Assembly (NCBI GenBank): GCA_009760855.2 | Contig: WPIO01000017.1 | Coordinates: forward strand, 4,084,501 to 4,148,500 | Reading direction: 5' to 3' | DNA: 64,000 nucleotides | Source: Cristatella mucedo | Lineage: Eukaryota; Bryozoa; Phylactolaemata; Cristatellidae | Shown: positions 10,758 through 22,700 of the stretch, piece after piece | How the letters are laid out: the number at the start of each line of letters is the position of its first letter | Position numbering within the stretch: position 1 is the stretch's first letter | Notes under the pieces: model-generated | The model's input: the letters and a program-made list of their open reading frames with translations, nothing else | Databases searched by the model: none | What the model was told of the DNA's origin: nothing | Translations under genes and position numbers: made by a program

Positions 10758-13700
10758 GACACCTGAGCGGAATCGATTTTCAAGAAAGGAATTTAAGCAC
10801 GAAGCTGCCGGTGGTTGGAGCACCAACTCAGAGCTTATTAGTGTGCTGCTTGGATGTGTGTGGAAATATTACCTTGAAAACTCGGGCGGGAGAGCAGTGC
10901 AACTCTTGTGAGTTTTCGAACAATGCCTAGGCATATGCCCGAAAAATGACGGCTCACTTGCGATGATTAATAGGCTCAATGACGACGTGTTGCACTCGAC
11001 GGCCGGAGTCAATTAGTGCCGGTAGACTGCTGGGGCATGCTGCCCTCTCCTTTCGTTGGCCAATATTGCATGCATGCAGGGGAGCCAAGGATCGGCCCCT
11101 GAAAAGAGTCCTCACTACTTCCGGCAGCCCCCTGCCTATCGGCGAACAAGCGAGAGCCCGAGCGAGAGCCCGAGCGAGAGCCCGAGCGAGAGCCCGAGCG
11201 AGAGCCCGAGCGAGAGCCCGAGCGAGAGCCCGAGCGAGAGCCCGAGCGAGAGCCCGAGCCCGAGCGAGAGCCCGAGCGAGAGCCCGAGCGAGAGCCCGAG
11301 CGAGAGCCCGAGCGAGAGCCCGAGCGAGAGCCCGAGCGAGAGCCCGAGCGAGAGCCCGAGCGAGAGCCCGAGCGAGAGCCCGAGCGAGAGCCCGAGCGAG
11401 AGCCCGAGCGAGAGCCCGAGCGAGAGCCCGAGCGAGAGCCCGAGCGAGAGCCCGAGCGAGAGCCCGAGCGAGAGCCCGAGCGAGAGCCCGAGCGAGAGCC
11501 CGAGAGCCCGAGCGAGAGCCCGAGCGAGAGCCCGAGCGAGAGCCCGAGCGAGAGCCCGAGCGAGAGCCCGAGCGAGAGCCCGAGCGAGCGAGCCCGAGCG
11601 AGAGCCCGAGCGAGAGCCCGAGCGAGAGCCCGAGCGAGAGCCCGAGCGAGAGCCCGAGCGAGAGCCCGAGCGAGAGCCCGAGCGAGAGCCCGAGCGAGAG
11701 CCCGAGCGAGAGGGACTGGGCAAGGATGACAGGAACACCAAAGGGCAGCCATGCCCTTTGGTTTATTTTGTGCCGGCCAGCCTTGGCTGGCTGGCCACTG
11801 GAGGCAGTAGACAAGGTGAGGCCCGTGACGGGTCGGGAGGGGGTAGGTGGGTGACGGGAGTGCTAGAACGAAAGCAAAAGAGACAGCAAATAAGGCTGCA
11901 AATAGCCGATGCTGCAGAGCAGATGAAGGTCCGGGGGAGCAGCAGAAGCGCTGGAGTGATTGCAAAGCGGTAAGTGGATAGCGCTCACCGCACAGGCATC
12001 GACGGCCGGCTGGCACACTTCGTGCTGCAGCCTCGTGCTCTGATCGTCGCTGATGCGCCGCGCCCGTCGGTGCGCTCAGCAGTGGGCTCGCTCAGAGCAG
12101 AGAGCTAATCAATCGGTCTTGGGTCTTGGCCCCGGTGTAACGATGCTAGCTAGCACTGCACGACATGGGTCGCTGGTTCGACTTCTGCAGCAGGCAGTAA
12201 AAGATTGCCTGCTTTAAGCGAGGTGATAGCCGCTAAGGCTCGTCTGCTGCTATATTAATTTTTTGGGTATCATATGCACGCCGAATGCGTACCGAAAGCC
12301 GCTCAGGCTGTGAGTGCGCTATACAATACTCTCCTGCGTAACAGCCACATGGTCTTTATGACTTTGTGGAGTTATAGACGGAGATACATTACATTACGCA
12401 ACCGGCAGCACCCACGACATCACCGTACCAAGCCTACTCAGTGCAGCGATAGTGTGCCAGGAGCATAAACAATTTATTTTTGACCTACTTTGTTATTGTA
12501 GCGAGGCCGTGGTCTTGTGGAGAAACTTGCGGAAATGGAGACATTCCGTGACATCCTGTGTCGACAGGTGGATACCCTGCAAGGCTATTTCGATGCGTGC
12601 ACTCAAGCACTGGCTTTCTTGCAGCAATCCAGTGTCCATGACCGTAAGCAGGAGCTTGAATTGTATTACATTTTGCACGTGTGTGCAGTGCTTTTTGCAA
12701 GTGCCTTTGTGATGAAAACCGCCGAACGTTGATACGTTGTATTGTGGTATCTCTTAATCCTAACTCAATATAGCCATGAAGATTACTTAGGTGTTAAACT
12801 GGTAGTTTACTTGAGCTTGCTCTTGAGTTACTGTTTGAGGTATGGGCTGAGGAAAAGCATAGGCTAGCCAACTAGCTTCACTGCACCTTAAGGTCGCATA
12901 GCTGAATCATGATGACGATCAATCAAGTAAATAGCATAATAGTAGCAGCTGGACCGGATGGCCTGAACAAAGTGTCCTAGTCCTGGAAGGGAATACATTA
13001 TCGGTGTGTGAAAGTAAGCCGTCCAGTCTAGGAGCAGCAGACCTTCTGTCGCCAGCAATTTTTAAGTGAAAGAAAGGAGCAGCTAATTTATTGTTAAGAT
13101 CTGAGAGTACGAGCTGGCTCGGACCTCCTGCTGCAGCAGTTCAGCTATGTGTCTAAGGAGTCAAGCAGCAAAAAGCCGTGCGTGTGTGTGCGTGCGTGTG
13201 TGCGGTGTATGTGTGTGTGCGTGCGTGTGTGTGTGCGTGCGGTGTGCGTGTGCGTGCGTGTGTGTGTGCGTGTGTGTGATCAGTGGCTTCGTTTTGCTTT
13301 GCATATTTTGCTGATCAGCCCGGAGCCACTGCAGCTCCTTTATCAAAATAGATGCTTTACTGAAGCTGGCGAGCATGGTAAGCACCCGTTGCAGACACTT
13401 ATTATCTCTAATTATCTCTTCTGCAGTCCTGCTAATTAACAGTTGTCCATAGGTTACCTTAGCGAGAATAAGGAGACCCAGTAGGACTTAAAGCTTGCCA
13501 CTATTGGGAGTAGCCTTTAATTATGGATAGAGATCGATTGGGATGTCAGCCTGTGGAGGCAACCTTTTGAATATAAATTTTCAATTTTTGTCATTTTCAA
13601 TGAGAACATTAGATTGCAAGTGACTTGAAGATCATCTCGAAATGATACCTCCAATTAAAATCGCAAAGTAGCGATTCCAGCTATTCGTTTAGGAGATCTA

Positions 13701-16700
13701 ATGAGTGGGTGCTTCATTTTATCGGCACTTGGTTTAAGGAAGTATTTAATAATAATAATTCTAACAGTAATACACTTGATAAAGCGCCGTCAGAGAACTC
13801 AATCTCTTTCTAGGCGCTTTACATTCGCTGCAAACGAAACACGATCGAATTGTGAGTGGTATCATGCTTGATAAGCAACAAGAATAACGTGGTTAGGGTT
13901 GACATGCACAGGATCAGCAGACATCCAGGACCTCATGTCTGCATGACTGAGGTTTAGTTCAACGATAAGTTGGTGGATGTCGCGAGATGTCGTCGACACG
14001 GAAGGAATGGCCGATGCAGTAGGTCTGAATAACATTTTCGAGGAGCACAGTAGATAAAGAACAGCCATAGACCGAGAACAGACCTTGTAGAATGCCACTA
14101 GGGATGGATCCTCTAGAGAGCTATTGACTGCCTAATGACATGGACTGGATATGATCAGACAGGTATCATTCAAATTTAGCTTGTATCTCATCGGCCCCAA
14201 CGATCGTTGTTATTAATTTGTGATGCATCTTGGGATCGATATCGAATATCGTAGACTGGTCTCGTTGGACTAGGACAGTTTTTTCTGTGTTCCATGAGAA
14301 TTGTAGTTGCAGTTTGTCTGCTTATTTGAATAAGTTTTGTCGTGTTCAAACTAGAATACAAACGGCAATCCATCAAAGACATGTGATGGAGTGCAACATA
14401 GGATAAGTTGTGATGCCCAAAGCGTATTCACCCGTACAATGCCAAATTCATGTGTTAAACTAAGAAAAGGACCGCAAACATCTCATAATAAAAGTGCCCA
14501 AGATCTGTCGAGGTTGATGGTTAGTGACATGGCTGCATGTTTTTTAAGTGCATTCGGGCTGGTACGTGTTTGTCTACAATGGTGAGAAAACTGTATTCAG
14601 AACTTCTAGCTGAGTATCAAAAAGAAGCAAGATGTGGAACAGAGATAATAATAATAATAAAATATTTTTATAGTTTCCTCAGAGAGCTTCATGGGTTTTG
14701 TGATTCGTCCTTCGTGTGCATATACATGCTTACACTGGGCCTGCTGCTTACGGATGTTACCACCAACCATTTGGTAATGCTTTCTATACAGCATCTGTGA
14801 AGTGCCCAGCTCGAAATCTAGGTGTCATGTTCCAAAGTGACCTCTCGTTAGACGACCACATCAGCTCCACAGTCAAATTTGCCTATTTTCAGCTACATAA
14901 CATTGCTAAAATTCGGGCTTGTTTAGATAAAGATACCACGTCTAAATTGGTCCATGCATTCGTGACATCCCGTCTCGACTTCTGCAACTCACTGCTTACT
15001 GGCCTACCAGCATGTGTGATCAGGCGATTGCAGCTGGTGCAAAACTCTGCAGCTAGGCTTGTCTATCGTGAGCGTCGCAGTTGCCACATCACACCACTTC
15101 TCGCCGACCTGCACTGGCTACCAGTCAAGCAACGGATCGACTTCAAGGTTTTGTCGCTCACTTTTAGGTCACTTCATTCTTTGGCTCCAGTCTATCTCTC
15201 AGATATTCTCCCCCATCAGGCCAAGCATCGTACCGCCCGCTTATGGGTATCCAGCAGTCTAGAAATACCTCATACAAACCTCAAATCCTTTGGAGACCGT
15301 GCATTTAGTTCGTATGCTCCCAAAGCCTGGAACTCTCTCCCGACTTGCGTCAGAACATCCCCTGACTTGAGCACATTTAAAACGAACTTGAAAACACACC
15401 TTTTTAGGACAGCATTTCGTGGGTCCCTGTGATTCGTTCTTCACGTGATTATGCGTGCTGACACTGTGCATGCCGCCACTAACTACATTTGCATGCTGAC
15501 CCTGTGCATGTCACCCCTAACCATGTTATTCATTTTGTTTATCAGGCATGATGTTACTCACCATTCAATTGCATTTCCCTTTGCAGCAAATGTAAAGCAC
15601 CTAGAGAGAGATTGAGTTCTCTGAGGGTGCTTTATCGAGTGCATTATTATTATTATTAGAAAGAGATTAAGTTCTCTGAGGGTACTATACAAACGTGTTA
15701 TTATTATTGTATTAATATTTCTAGGTTATTTACATAAGCTGTAAAGGAAGCATGACCAAAATATTAGTTGTAATATGCACAGTGTCAACAAGCATTACAA
15801 GGTTAGAGGTGACAGGCACAGGGTCAACATGTAAATATCGTTAGTGGCAGCATGCACAGTGTATGCACACATAAGCACACGAAGGACGAATCACAAGGAC
15901 TCACTAAATGCTGTGATAAACAGTGCGTTAAGCTTCTTTTTAAATTTTGTCAAGTCAGGGGATGTAATGACGTCAGTCTGAAGTGAGTTCCAGGCTTTGG
16001 GAGCATACTAACCAAAGGCACAGCCTCCAAAGGATTTGAGGTTCGTATAAGGTATAGCTAAACGATTTGATTCAGATAAGCTTGTGGTACGATGCCTAGC
16101 CTGATGGGGGAGTACTTCTGATAGGAAGGCTAGAGCCAGAGAACGAAGGGACTTAAAAGTGAGTGTAGAAGGGAGACCGGGTGGAATTTGCTTACATTGT
16201 CTTGGTCTAGTGTTGCATTCTTGAGTTGTGGCCTGACCGCAACCTTTTTGAAAAGTACTGGGACATGATCTGAGGCTAAGACGTATTTGTGATGTTAGCT
16301 ATGCATGGCAGGAGCAGATCTATTCATCATATAAGCAGGACAACGGGAATAGGGCCTAGAGGACTTCTTTGATTGGGAGAGGAATTTCAGGAAGGCTCTT
16401 GTGGCTTCCTTGGGTGTAGACATTGAGGTGCTGCACGAAAGTGAGGGACAGAGTCTAGAGGGGATGCTGCTACCCTAGGAATGGACTCGGATATTCTCTA
16501 ACTTGCTGACAATGAAGCTAGAGAAGCGAACACCTAGATCACCACATGGATCAGTAGGTAAGGAGCTAACCTGGGAGTGGTTAGGAAGATGGTTAACAGT
16601 AGACATCGGGATTTTGGATTGTGCATCTGTGATTCAATAATATTTTGTTGTAGAAGTTTGACTTGGCCTTGGCTAGAATCTCTTGGTATGATCTGCAAGA

Positions 16701-19700
16701 GTCCTCGTATGCCTGTAGATGTATGGTTTTGTATGGTTTCTCAAGCTTTTGCCTAGTAGACCTAGCTATTTTAGTGTCTGCGGTAAACCATAGGCCGTCT
16801 GGGCGTAGGCGCACAGTGCGCTTAACCGGAGCGGAGGCCAACTCGTCGAGCATGTCAGGGAGTGTTATAGTTATGATACCAATAATGACCGGTCTGAAAG
16901 GGGATTGTGCACTAATGTCGAAGAAGATATTCTCTCACGGACGGTATTGATGTCTTAAGGTTATGCAATTCGAAGATGATTTTGGATTCGGAGAGGGAAC
17001 ACACTGTAGACTGAATGAGATCCACATATGGTCAGATGAACAGAATTTAAAAAGAATAAGGGGTGATAGCATACAGCTGTGAGAGAATATTTGATCGAGT
17101 GTGTGACCCTTGCTGTGAGTAGGTTCAAGCACATGAGCCGAAAGAGAAAATGAGAGTCAGTCAGTGCACGAAATTCGGCACTTGGGGCGCCAGTTAAGTT
17201 GTCAGAGTGAATGTTAAAATCACCATAATGAGGAAAGGTCGACTTCTTGCACACAGAATCGAAATGCGATCAGAGAAATCAGAGATAAAGGAGGACTTGG
17301 TGAGATGAAACAATGAAGCCTTGGTCTGTGATAGTCTTCAGGTTTTTATTTAGGTTTTTTATTCAGGTTTTTATTAGGCAGCTGTGCGGAAGTGCTTGTA
17401 AGTCGACCGATCTTGTCACAATTTTTATATTGCTGGGTTTAGTTTTCTTGCTGAAAATCTTGACATTGCCTCCTTACTTTTAGCTGGTTTTCTGTATGTC
17501 AATGTTAGGCATTACTAAAGTTATTCTATGGCAATCGTCCTCAAAAAGAGGGATTTAGGCCACTGCCGAGTCCTGGAATACAGTTGGAAGGATTGTGTAG
17601 AGGAATTGGCACAAAAACGAGCCCCTGTTAGTCTGCTTATTGACCAGCCACCATAGGATATCGCTGTGCATGCTAGCACCATAAAGGCCGAAATCTTTGC
17701 TGCTGTGCTTTTGATACCTTATTCTAACCTTCAGGGTATGAGGGTATAGGGATGTGCCTATTTAGTAAGACAATTTGCTTGATGTGTTTTCTTGTGTGCT
17801 TCCTATGAATGATGCTAAGAAGCTATGCTGCCGTAAACTATGTCTGTTCATTCTGCCTTGCTGCTTACTCTTCGGGTACCAGCGGGAACCCTTTCATCCG
17901 GAGGCCTGGATTCCCATTTGAACGACCCGATGGGGCATGCCGGGTGGCTTGGGCCAGTGGGTCGTGCCCACTAACCTTCTCCCTCCCTGTAAGGATCGTG
18001 CCAGGCGACTGGCAGCTGGGCCTCCCCCACGTTCTGCCAGCCCTTGTATGATTGATTGCCTCGTGCAAGATCAGGCTTATGCATACCGAATGCTGCGTAA
18101 GGTTTCAGCGGGCAATGGAAAATGCCCGTGCTAACACCCACTTGGTCTTTGTGGTTTTATGGAGTGACCGACTGAGATACATTGCATTACATCGCACTAT
18201 GCCCCTGTTGCATTTTATCACGATTTGCTGCTGGGTTGGAGTGCCTCGTGCTGGTTCACTTTGCATGGAAGTTTCTGCTTTCCTGACTTTAGGCAGGTGA
18301 TTGCTAGTTTTCGTTTTTTGCTACCGGACTGTCTTGTCTCTCCCGACAAGCTTCATGCTTTTTGCATTCCGTAAGTTTGCGTTTGCTGTTAGTCTGGCTG
18401 GCCACTGCACGCCCTGTGCGTGTCCTTCCGGCTGTTGTGCTCGAGACTGCCTTTTTGTCGAGCAGCATGTGGCCTGTGCGAAGACACTGATGACAACTGA
18501 CTCATGCAGCTGACTGAGCAATTTTTGTTCACAACTGCTGCCCAGAGTGTTCAAAGCTGGTCCGAGCTCGATCGGAAGCGCTGTGTAATAGTGAGCATGC
18601 CACAAAATAGCTATCGCCTTGCCCTTTGACACAAACGCTTGGAATGCTGGCTCGTAGGCTGGAAAGAGAGGCAACAGGGGAAGCAATAATCTCCCTCGGT
18701 GCACGTGCCGGGCTTTTGAATGGGGCTGTAGTGTTGACAAATCTAGTTCGGATGACCTCTGGTGACCTCGGCTGACCTCTGGTCGGTGTGCCAGCATCTT
18801 GAAGTTGAGTGAGCTTTGTGCTCCCACGATGCCATGCATGTCCACAGTGCACACGGTGTGGTACTTGTGTAGTGATCAGTGGTCAGTTACGTTGAATGTG
18901 TTGCTTATGCGGATTGATTTTACTGTGTCTGCAGTGGACCATCAAGATGTTGATGAGGCTGAAGACAGACCGGCAGATGCCGTGCCGAAGCCCACTGTGC
19001 AGCAGCAGGGCAGAAGCGGCGCGACCCACGTTGGTGCATCGCGCGTACGAGCAGGCCTCGACAGTGACATTGGTGGGTACCTGCTGTTGGCCGAACTTAC
19101 TGGCAAATTCACGTTGAGCTGCTGGCCGAGCGAGCAGGGACGCCGCTGAAGTCCCCGCTCATCACACGCATGCTTGACTGCCGTCGGGAGGGGATACCTG
19201 CTCAGGCTGCCGATAGTTCGTTCTGCTTCTGGCTGGCTATAGGCTGGGCTCTGTACTGCCAAGGGGAGGGCTGTGGGAGGGAGATGGGCAGGTGGGAAGA
19301 GCTGTGCTGTGCTCTCTGCTGCCCTGCTTCATAGCCTCTTCCTCGGCTTTGCAGCTGCCATCTTTCAGCAGCACAGCGCACACGCTATCGACTTCAAGGG
19401 CGAGGCCATCACGTTTAAGGCCACGACGGCAGGAATTATTGCAACTCTGTCGTACTCGCTCGACCTTATGGCTCAGCGAGAAGAGACGTGGAAAAAGCGG
19501 CTGGATCGTGTAAGAGAGAGAGAAAGAGAGAGCAGTAGCACGCGCTGTGCATAATGCTGCAGCCACAATGCCTGCCTGCCAGCCAGTGCTGCCCTACTCG
19601 GCCAGTACCAACAGCATATGCTTTCTCACACTCTCAGCCCGCAGGCTTGCCTCTGCAGCCCGATTGGTGGATGCCCCTTCCCTCTTTTGTGAGCAGCGCT

Positions 19701-22700
19701 GTACCTCGTGGATTGCGCAGCCCTCTTTCCTGTGCATGGCGCTACCGAGTTCACAGCATTAGCTAGGCCCGATTTTGAGAGGTTTTTTGCGACTTCACTA
19801 ACTGTTCCCGAGTAGCATGTTAAGCTGCCAAGGAGCTCATTGGTTGTCATAAGCAGTTGTCACGAGCAGGCACAGTGTCCCAGCAGAGGACTTGCTATCC
19901 AAGGAGGGTGAGAGCCTCTGTCGAGTAGAGGCACATCAAGCTACCTCATGGCACGCTGTGCATATCGGCCGAAGGTGACTGCACCTGCGTCTGCCGTGGT
20001 TGTCTTAGTTTGCTGCTGTATTCAGCCAGCATCGTGCCAGGTTTGAGTTAGCTTGTGACCTTCGATGCTGCTGACCCTGCCGATCTGCTCGAGGTAGGTG
20101 CTTGCATTTCCCTTGTTTGCATTGTTTCGAGCGCGATCGAATTGCACCGTGTCTGCTCCGTGTGTGAGTTTGTCTTTTGGCTAGCTGGGCTGGGGCAAAA
20201 ATCAGAAACTTGGCCGAATCGTAAGTCAGGCAAACTTAAACAGTGCAATCAGCCTATCACCACCACACCAGCAGATATCCTGGCGCTATAGATGGAGAAG
20301 TGATTGTCCTTTGCCCCTTCACTACCCAGGTAGTACCACGACCCCAAATATTTGGCGAGAAAATTCGAGCAGGCTATTCGTTTTGGCACATGCTTGGTTG
20401 GTTACTTATGCTGGTGAAGCGCATGCTCATCATAGTTGGCATCAGTGGCAGAGCCAGGACTTTTATTTATAGATGGAAGACCTGTCAAACTTTTATGTAA
20501 GGGCAAGATCCTAAACATTTTCATGTAGGTGGGCTAGACACGGAATTAATGAAAAGTTATAGTACAAAATCATAGTGTTTATTCGACATAAACTCGGCTG
20601 TTGCTCATCAAGCGGGATTAAGACATAATTTTTGTCGTTGGTTACGGTCTGGTGGGGGAATAGGATGCAGTTGAGGCAAATGCCTCCCCCTAGCTTCACC
20701 ACTGGTAAGTAGCCCTGGTGATCGACACCTCTATGTCAAGAAGTTGAGTTCGCCACGCGATTTGACACAATTGGCCCACCCACCATCTACAGTGCTCATT
20801 GCTAACTCCCCAAGCTCAGTTTGCACTTCTAGTCAAGCGTTAGTTGCTTTAGCCTGATGATCCTTGTGATGATCTAGCCGATCGCTTCTCTCGATTCTTT
20901 GTGCAGAAGATAGACAAAATCAGGGAATCCATCCCTGCGATGACAACCTTCCCACTAGAATGCTGTTCCTCGGTTCCTGGCTGCGCCTCAATGTCTGCAT
21001 TTAAACAGGTCACTAGTGATGTAGTCCTAAAGCTCGTATCTCAATCAAAGAAGACAACAAGTCCACTGGACCCTATTCCCACTGTCCTGCTCCTACGTTG
21101 CATTGATCTGCTGCTGCCATGCATAACCAACATCATTAATATGTCATTAGCCTCAGGTCAGGTCCCAGCACCTTTCAAAAAAGCTGTAGTCAGGCCACTT
21201 CTCAAGAAAGCTACACTAGACCAAGAGAACTTAAGCAACTACCGCCCAGTCTCCCTTCTACCATTCCTATCAAAGACACTGGAACGGGTCGTGGCAGACC
21301 AGCTGAACTCGTATATCGAAACCTCACACCTTGCTAGTAAGTTCCAGTCTGGCTTTAGAGCTAATCACTCCACAGAGTCAGCATTGCTTCGGGTATACAA
21401 CGACCTACTTAGGAATGCAGACATGGGTAGAGTGTCTCTTCTTGTTTTGCTCGATCTTTCGGCAGCTTTTGATACCATCGATCACAAAGTACTTCTAGAG
21501 CGCCTCTCATCTCGCCTGGGCATCACTGGCACTGCTCTGCAGTGGTTCAGGTCCTATCTCAGTGGGAGACTCCAGAGTGTTGACGTGAATGGACAAAGAT
21601 CATCTGAAGTACCTCTAAAATATGGAGTACCTCAGGGCTCTGTGCTAGGTCCGGTCTTTTTCACCGTTTATACTCTCCCTCTCGCTGATGTGATTGCCAA
21701 GCACAATCTAGGCTTTCACTTCTATGCGGATGACACTCAGTTGTACCTTTGCTTTGATCCCTCCCAGCCTTCGAGCACCTCAAATTCTCTCAACTCACTT
21801 GCTGCATGCATTGATGACATCCGATCATGGATGGCAGCAAATTTTCTAAAACTTAACGATGATAAAACTAACTTAGTAGTTATGGGCAAACCTAGTGTTA
21901 TTCAGAAATTGGAAAGGCTGACTTTCAAAATTGGCTCTGCCAGCATATCTCCAGTTGCATCAGCTCGAAATCTAGGTGTCATATTCCAAAGCGACCTCTC
22001 GTTAGACGACCACATCAGCTCCACAGTCAAATCAGCCTATTTTCAGCTTCATAACATTGCTAAAATTAGGGCTTGTTTAGATAAGGATACCACGTCCAAG
22101 TTGGTCCATGCATTCGTGACATCTCGTCTGGACTTCTGCAACTCACTGCTTACTGGCCTACCAGCATGTGCGATCAGGCGATTGCAGCTGGTGCAAAACT
22201 CTGCAGCTAGGCTTGTCTGTCGTGAGCGTCGCAGTTGCCACATTACTCCACTTCTCGCCGACCTGCACTGGCTACCAGTCAAGCAACGGATTGACTTCAA
22301 GGTTTTGTCGCTCACTTTTAGGTCTCTTCATTCTATGGCTCCAGCCTATCTTTCAGATATACTACCCCATCAGGCAAAGCATCGTACCACTCGCTTTTCG
22401 GAATCCAACAGTCTAGAAATACCTCGTACAAACCTTAAATCCTTTGGAGACCGTGCATTTAGCTCGTATGCTCCCACAGCCTGGAACTCCCTCCCGACCT
22501 GCATCAGAACATCCCCTGACCTGACCACATTTAAAAGAAACTTAAAAACATACCTATTTAGGACAACATTTAGTGGGTCCTTGTGATTCGTCCTCGATGT
22601 GCTTATGCGTGCTGACACTGTTCATGCTGCCACTAACCACATTTGCATGCTGACCCAGTGCATGTAACCCCTAACCATGTTATTCATTTTGTTTGTTTTT

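Noticed and set aside
10954-12016. Long open frames of 200-335 codons on both strands over the 11-kb minisatellite
   Set aside because: They consist of the 12-bp unit read in different registers, with no conserved flanking domain. CERT splicing skips the region.
18321-18854. 177-codon minus-strand frame in a CERT intron
   Set aside because: No family resemblance and opposite to the host gene; likely chance.
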